64,000 nt of DNA. It comes from Acidimicrobiaceae bacterium (GTDB taxonomy: Bacteria > Actinomycetota > Acidimicrobiia > Acidimicrobiales > RAAP-2). Positions within the stretch are counted from its first letter, which is position 1; the number at the start of each line of letters is the position of its first letter. Made by a program: the position numbers and the translations under genes. The notes under the pieces were generated by a model, which searched no databases, was not told where the DNA came from, and saw only the letters and a program-made list of their open reading frames with translations. Positions 59,034 through 64,000 of the stretch are shown here, one piece after another. The DNA is taken from contig PLZF01000090.1 of NCBI GenBank assembly GCA_003152015.1, positions 34,133 through 98,132 of the forward strand, read 5' to 3'.

Positions 59034-61592
59034 TCACCGACGACGGCGACCACCCCGGTTGCGTCCGCCTCCCCCGCCCGAGCGCTCGGACGGCTCAGCC
59101 CCAGCGGGACCCAGATCGCCGAACTCCTGAACGAGCTCCGCTTGAAAGGTGTCTTCGAATGATGCGGCGCCCGAGGCAGGAGCGGACCCACTCCGGGACT
59201 CTGACGAGGCTCCCGAATCGGAGTGACCGCTGTCACCCGGGTCGGCGTGATCGCCACGATTGGCGCGACCTCCACCATCGCCGCGACCTCCACCATCGCC
59301 GCGACCTCCACCATCGCCGCGACCTCCACCATCGCCGCGACCTCCACCATCGCCGCGACCGCCCCCACTGCTTTCGGGACGCCCCGGAGCCGAGGATCGC
59401 TCGTCCCCGGAAGGCTCACCGGCGAGCGAGAGGGACACTTTGCCCTGTGGGTCGATGTCGTCGACCTTCACCTCCACCGGCTGACCAAGCTCGAGCACGT
59501 CCTCGACCCGCTCCACCCGCTTGCCGCGTCCGATCTTTGAGATGTGCAACAGCCCATCGCGGCCCGGCAGAATGTTGACAAAGGCTCCGAACTTGGTGAT
59601 GTTCACGACTTTGCCCTGGTAGATAGCACCCACCTCGGCCAACGGCGGGTCGAGGATGGTCGAGATCCGCCGACGAGCCTCTTCGACGGCATTGCCATCC
59701 TTGGCTCCGATGGTCACGGTGCCAACCATGCCGTCATCGTCCACGGCGATATCGGCGCCGGTCTCCTGTTGGAGAGCGTTGATCACCTTGCCCTTGGGCC
59801 CGATGACCTCACCGATCTTGTCCATGGGGATCTCGAACGAGATGATCTTTGGTGCCGATGAGGCCACCTCACTGCGGGGCTCGGCGATGGCGCCGGCCAT
59901 GACTTCGAGAATCGCCAGTCGGGCGTCCTTGGCCTGAAGGAGAGCCTTGGCCAGCACGTCCGCCGGCAGTCCGTCGATCTTCGTGTCGAGCTGCAGGGCG
60001 GTGACCACATCTTTGGTCCCGGTGACCTTGAAGTCCATGTCGCCGAATGCATCCTCGGCGCCGAGGATGTCAGTGAGGGTCACATAGTTGCCATCGTCGT
60101 AGACCAGACCCATGGCGATGCCGGCCACCGGTGCCCGCAACGGCACGCCGGCTGCCATCATCGACAGCGTCGATCCACACACCGACGCCATCGACGTGGA
60201 GCCGTTGGAGGCCAACACGTCAGAAACCAAACGGAATGTGTAGGGAAAGTCCTCTTCGTAGGGGACAACCGGGAGCAACGCCCGCTCGGCCAGCAAGCCG
60301 TGGCCGATCTCGCGGCGCTTCGGGCCGCGCATGAAGCCGGTCTCCCCGGTCGAGAACGGCGGGAAGTTGTAGTGATGCATGTACCGCTTCGAAACCACCG
60401 GGGTGATGGTGTCGAGCAGTTGATTCATCCGGGGCATGCCCAGAGTCGTCACATTGAGCACCTGGGTCTCACCCCGCTGGAAGAGCGCCGAACCGTGCGC
60501 GGTGGGCAGAAGATCGACTTCGGCCGACAGTGGGCGGATCTGTGACGTATTCCGCCCGTCGATCCGAATGCCCTCTTTCACAATGCGCTTGCGCACCAGC
60601 TTCTTGGTCAGCCCCTTGACGGCGGCCTTGATCTCCCGCTCACGGTCGGGGAACTCGGAAGAAAGAGCCGAGACGATCGTCGCCGTAGCTGTGTCGAGAG
60701 CGCCGTTCCGTTCGGCTTTGGCCGTAAAGGCGTTGGCGGCGGCAACCGACTCCGAGCCGGTGGCAACCACCCGCTCCCACACGTCATCCCCGTAGTCGGA
60801 GAGGGTGGAGAACTCGAGAGGAACGATGGCGCCACGATCGGCAATGTGAGCCGCCACCAACTTGCGCTGCAGGACGATCGACTCGCGGATCCATGTCTTG
60901 GACACTTCGAGCCCGTCGGCCAGCACCTCTTCGGTGACCTGTGGGGCACCTTCGTCGTAGTACTGGAACGAACGCTCGGTGCCGCCGGCCTCCACCATCA
61001 TGATGGCGATATCGGCGTCGTCGGCATCGCTGAGCGCCCGGCCCGCCACCACCAGCTCGAAGGTCGAGGCGTTGCCCTCTTCGAAGGTGGGGTGCGGGAT
61101 CCAAACGCCGTCGGTCGAATACGCCACCCGGACAGCACCGATTGGTCCATCGAAGGGGATGCCTGACAGCATCAGTGCCGCCGAGGCGGCATTGATGGCC
61201 AGGACGTCGTGCGGGTTGATCTGGTCAGCCCCAAAGATGGTCCCGACCACATGGACCTCGTTGCGAAAACCCTTGGGGAACGACGGGCGAAGCGGGCGGT
61301 CGATGAGCCGGCAGGTGAGGATGGCCTGATCCGAGGACTTGCCCTCCCGCCGGAAGAACGATCCGGGGATCTTTCCGGAGGCATAGGCCCGTTCCTCGAT
61401 GTCGACCGTCAAGGGGAAGAAGTCGGCCCCCTCCCGGACCGACCGGGACGCGGTGGCTGTTGCCAGCAACACGGTGTCCCCGATACGGCCGAGGACAGCG
61501 CCGTCGGCCAGTTGGGCCAACTTTCCCGACTCGAAGGTGAGTGTGCGGTCGGTACCACTGATGGGTGCCGATACTGAAATGGCGTCTGACAT
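59034..61592 (-). CDS. pnp: Polyribonucleotide nucleotidyltransferase with Gly-rich C-terminal extension
   Basis: RNase PH domains, KH ([20 protein letters not shown]), S1 ([31 protein letters not shown]); C-terminal RGDGGG repeats. Confidence 0.97.
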   Translation of the reverse strand: MSDAISVSAPISGTDRTLTFESGKLAQLADGAVLGRIGDTVLLATATASRSVREGADFFPLTVDIEERAYASGKIPGSFFRREGKSSDQAILTCRLIDRPLRPSFPKGFRNEVHVVGTIFGADQINPHDVLAINAASAALMLSGIPFDGPIGAVRVAYSTDGVWIPHPTFEEGNASTFELVVAGRALSDADDADIAIMMVEAGGTERSFQYYDEGAPQVTEEVLADGLEVSKTWIRESIVLQRKLVAAHIADRGAIVPLEFSTLSDYGDDVWERVVATGSESVAAANAFTAKAERNGALDTATATIVSALSSEFPDREREIKAAVKGLTKKLVRKRIVKEGIRIDGRNTSQIRPLSAEVDLLPTAHGSALFQRGETQVLNVTTLGMPRMNQLLDTITPVVSKRYMHHYNFPPFSTGETGFMRGPKRREIGHGLLAERALLPVVPYEEDFPYTFRLVSDVLASNGSTSMASVCGSTLSMMAAGVPLRAPVAGIAMGLVYDDGNYVTLTDILGAEDAFGDMDFKVTGTKDVVTALQLDTKIDGLPADVLAKALLQAKDARLAILEVMAGAIAEPRSEVASSAPKIISFEIPMDKIGEVIGPKGKVINALQQETGADIAVDDDGMVGTVTIGAKDGNAVEEARRRISTILDPPLAEVGAIYQGKVVNITKFGAFVNILPGRDGLLHISKIGRGKRVERVEDVLELGQPVEVKVDDIDPQGKVSLSLAGEPSGDERSSAPGRPESSGGGRGDGGGRGDGGGRGDGGGRGDGGGRGDGGGRANRGDHADPGDSGHSDSGASSESRSGSAPASGAASFEDTFQAELVQEFGDLGPAGAEPSERSGGGGGRNRGGRRRR
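59265..59354. repeat. 18-bp in-frame tandem repeat (5 units) encoding RGDGGG in the pnp C-terminus
   Basis: gcgacctccaccatcgcc repeated five times without mismatch. Confidence 0.95.
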
Positions 61593-61814
61593 GACGCTCC
61601 TTGGTTTGCTCGGGGGCCCCCCGAGCCAGTTCCCAGTTGTCGAACACCCCGTCCTGGTAGCGAGCCGGGTATTCGGCAACTGGTGACTGACCTCTGCAGG
61701 AGCCCGGTCTGTCTGTCTACGGCCTACCGCCGATGCGGCTTGCCGTTCCTACTGCCGGTCGACACGGTGTCGACCTGGCGTCCAACGGCGAGTTGCCGGT
61801 GGAAGAATTACCAT

Positions 61815-61834
61815 CGCCCGGCCAAAGCCGGGCG
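61815..61834 (-). terminator. Hairpin CGCCCGGC-TTTG-GCCGGGCG downstream of rpsO (putative terminator or attenuator before pnp)
   Basis: Perfect 8-bp GC-rich stem with 4-nt loop 17 bp past the rpsO stop; no clear U-tract. Confidence 0.55.
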
Positions 61835-61851
61835 AATCGAACGGTCACCGC

Positions 61852-62109
61852 CTAACGGCGGAGGCCGAGGCGTCCGATGATGTCCCGGTAGCGCTCGACA
61901 TCGTTGTTCCCCACATAGTCGAGGAGTCGACGGCGTTGACCAATGAGCTTCAGCAACCCACGGCGGGTGTGGTGATCACCTTTGTGCACCTTCAGGTGCT
62001 CGGTGAGGTGAGTGATGCGCTCGCTCAGAATGGCGATTTGCACCTCGGGTGAACCGGTATCGGTCTCGTGGAGCCGGTACTCGGTGATGGTTGCCTGCTT
62101 GTCGGGCAT
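61852..62109 (-). CDS. rpsO: 30S ribosomal protein S15
   Basis: [56 protein letters not shown]. Confidence 0.98.
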   Translation of the reverse strand: MPDKQATITEYRLHETDTGSPEVQIAILSERITHLTEHLKVHKGDHHTRRGLLKLIGQRRRLLDYVGNNDVERYRDIIGRLGLRR

Positions 62110-62289
62110 GTGCTGGGTCGACCTCTGGGATGTTCGGAAACGGCGACGGACGGGGTTCGTCGACCCAACAATGGTAGCAGTATCAGCGGCACCAGGCACC
62201 AACGGGCTGAAGCCTACGCCCCGAATCCGGCCCCGCAGGGCCGGATTCGGGCACTCACACTGTGAAGCCAACGCGGGTCGGCAGCAGAA

Positions 62290-62925
62290 TTACTTGTTGG
62301 GCTGGGGGGTCATCCGCAGATAGGGCTTCAAGGCCTTGAATCCCTTCGGGAAACGCTCCTTGGCCTCTTCGTCGGAGACCGCGCCGGAAATGACCACGTC
62401 GTCCCCGTCCTTCCAGTTCACCGGAGTGGCCACCTGGTAGTCGGCGGTCAACTGCAGCGAGTCGAGGACCCGGAGGATCTCGTCGATATTGCGACCGGTC
62501 GACGCGGGGTAGGTCAAGGTCAGCTTGATCTTCTTGTCGGGCCCGATGATGAACACCGACCGGACGGTGAGGGTGTCGTTGGCGTTGGGATGGATCATGT
62601 CGTAGAGGTCGGCGACCTTACGATCCTCATCACCGATGATCGGAAAGTTCAGAGCCTGGCCTTGGGTCTCCTTGATGTCTTCTGCCCACTTGGCATGCGA
62701 GACGACGTCATCGACGGACACCCCGATGAGCTTGGTGTCACGCTTGTCGAACTCGGGCTTGGCCTTGGCAAACCCGCCCAACTCGGTGGTACAGATCGGA
62801 GTGAAGTCCTTGGGGTGGGAAAAGAGGATTCCCCAGCTGTCCCCGAGATACTCGTGGAAACGGACAGTTCCTTCGGTCGTCTCTGCTGTGAAATCGGGGG
62901 CGATGTCGCCCAGTCGAATTGCCAT
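62290..62925 (-). CDS. Peroxiredoxin (Prx6 / 1-Cys-like)
   Basis: MAIRLGDIAPDFTAETTEGTVRFHEYLGDSWGILFSHPKDFTPICTTELG. Confidence 0.95.
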   Translation of the reverse strand: MAIRLGDIAPDFTAETTEGTVRFHEYLGDSWGILFSHPKDFTPICTTELGGFAKAKPEFDKRDTKLIGVSVDDVVSHAKWAEDIKETQGQALNFPIIGDEDRKVADLYDMIHPNANDTLTVRSVFIIGPDKKIKLTLTYPASTGRNIDEILRVLDSLQLTADYQVATPVNWKDGDDVVISGAVSDEEAKERFPKGFKALKPYLRMTPQPNK

Positions 62926-63120
62926 GGTGCTACTCCTCATGTGTTCTGTACCGGTACTCCGGTCCGGATCGCGACCCTCACGATCCCGTCGTCTGCGTCA
63001 GGATAGACGAAGGAGAACCTATTGTCGACCTGATGGGTCAAGTTTCCTGGCCCCGGTGGCTGTGGCCGACCCAACCGGCATGGTCGAACCGGTCACCGGT
63101 TGCGGGCATGATATTCGCCC

Positions 63121-63795
63121 ATGCCTGATATCGCCGCATTCGATTTCGACGGAACCGTCACCACCGGTGGCAGCGTGTTCGGCTTCCTTTCTGCCGTCAC
63201 CGGTCGCCGGTTGGTGGTCGCCGCCTCAATCGCCCTCTCCCCTCGCCTGGCCCATGCCGCTCTGGCCGGGGGCACCGTAGCGGACGAGACCAAAGAGCGC
63301 CTCTTCCAACGGGTCCTGGCCGGTGTCGAGACCTCCCATCTCGACACAGCGAGCATCGAGTTCGCCAAGGGTCACCTGGCCAGCCACCTGCGCGCTGATG
63401 TCCACCGACGGTTTATCTGGCACCAGCAGCGAGGAGACCACACGGTCATTGTGTCGGCCTCTCCCGAAAGCTACGTACGCGAAGCCGGACGCCTGCTCGG
63501 AGCCGAGCACGTGATCGCCACCCGACTCGCGGTCGAAGATGGTCGCCTCACCGGACGATACGACGGGAAGAACTGTCGAGGCGAAGAGAAGTTACGCCGC
63601 CTCCAGGAGTGGGTCGCGGGTGTGGACGAGTCCTCTCCGCGCCTGTGGGCGTACGGCAACAGCCGAGGGGATCTTCGGATGATGACCGCCGCCGACGTGG
63701 GAATCAACGTCGGACGGCTTGGTCCGATCGGTCGACTTCGGGCATTTCCGGGCCTCGACAGCACCCAAACGCGACCAACTGACAGCGCTTGCTGA
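63121..63795 (+). CDS. HAD-IB family hydrolase
   Basis: IAAFDFDGTVTTGGSVFGFL, HTVIVSASPESYVREAGRLLG, GNSRGDLRMM. Confidence 0.92.
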   Translation: MPDIAAFDFDGTVTTGGSVFGFLSAVTGRRLVVAASIALSPRLAHAALAGGTVADETKERLFQRVLAGVETSHLDTASIEFAKGHLASHLRADVHRRFIWHQQRGDHTVIVSASPESYVREAGRLLGAEHVIATRLAVEDGRLTGRYDGKNCRGEEKLRRLQEWVAGVDESSPRLWAYGNSRGDLRMMTAADVGINVGRLGPIGRLRAFPGLDSTQTRPTDSAC

Positions 63796-63839
63796 CTGAA
63801 CCTGCTGACGGCGGAGATGGCGGTTGGCCAGGTCCGTCC

Positions 63840-64000
63840 CTACTCCGCCGAAGGCGAACCAAAGAAGGTGGCGTCACCGAAGGAGAAGATGCCGCCGTCG
63901 GAGGCCACCAGCCAGTAGCCACCACCGTCAGGGGTGGCGGTCATCCCCACCACCGGTGCGATCAATGCCTGGTTTCCCATGGATCCAAAGTAGGTGGCGT
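63840..64000 (-). CDS. C-terminal fragment of a repeat protein ([19 protein letters not shown]-type), truncated by window edge
   Basis: Minus strand translation [52 protein letters not shown]-stop; not in the ORF track because its start lies outside. Confidence 0.85.
   Translation of the reverse strand, partial: ATYFGSMGNQALIAPVVGMTATPDGGGYWLVASDGGIFSFGDATFFGSPSAE

Noticed and set aside
59265-59354. Possible CRISPR-like array
   Set aside because: Contiguous 18-bp in-frame tandem units with no spacers; same for 47771-47855. No cas genes anywhere.
59159-59578. Plus-strand ORFs with HRRDL or PPPSPR repeats
   Set aside because: Antisense readings of the pnp RGDGGG repeat.
1-64000. tRNA, rRNA, transposase, integrase, toxin-antitoxin, restriction-modification, or BGC genes
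   Set aside because: Looked for on both strands by motif reading of ORFs and gaps; none found. A tRNAscan/Infernal run would be needed to exclude small RNAs.

Overview
High-GC actinobacterial chromosome segment, most likely class Acidimicrobiia or a relative (inference from gene content, synteny and a C-terminal [19 protein letters not shown] repeat protein at the right edge). It is almost entirely core genome. From left to right it holds: a phosphodiesterase-family protein, a Bpa-like proteasome activator and dnaE; an Rrf2 regulator, a pore-like membrane protein and a group-2 sigma factor; a large minus-strand dcw/cell-envelope cluster (rluD, lspA, dksA-like, divIVA, yggT, sepF, yggS, pgeF, ftsZ, ftsQ, murB, murC, murG, ftsW, mraY, murE, ftsI, ftsL-like, rsmH, mraZ); an lplA-like gene, HNH, ROK kinase, dinB, PIG-L and nrdR; a divergent lysM/lexA pair with SOS boxes; most of the succinylase DAP pathway (dapE, dapD, dapC, dapF, dapA, dapB) mixed with hflX, miaA, miaB, queF, thrB, a D,D-carboxypeptidase, ftsK and rnj; a diiron protein with two paralogous TetR regulators; and pnp, rpsO, a peroxiredoxin and a HAD hydrolase. 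I see no tRNA, rRNA, CRISPR array, transposase, integrase, phage or defence island. I did not find a clearly new multi-gene system. The best leads are: murD and murF absent from an otherwise contiguous dcw cluster; a pgeF reading frame with no ATG/GTG/TTG start whose only well-placed start is a CTG overlapping the ftsZ stop; four SOS-type boxes in about 120 bp between a lysM gene and lexA; a proteobacterial-type DapD; and a TetR-TetR-diiron cassette with a predicted leaderless promoter, placed between dapB and dapA. All calls come from reading the sequence; no searches were run.
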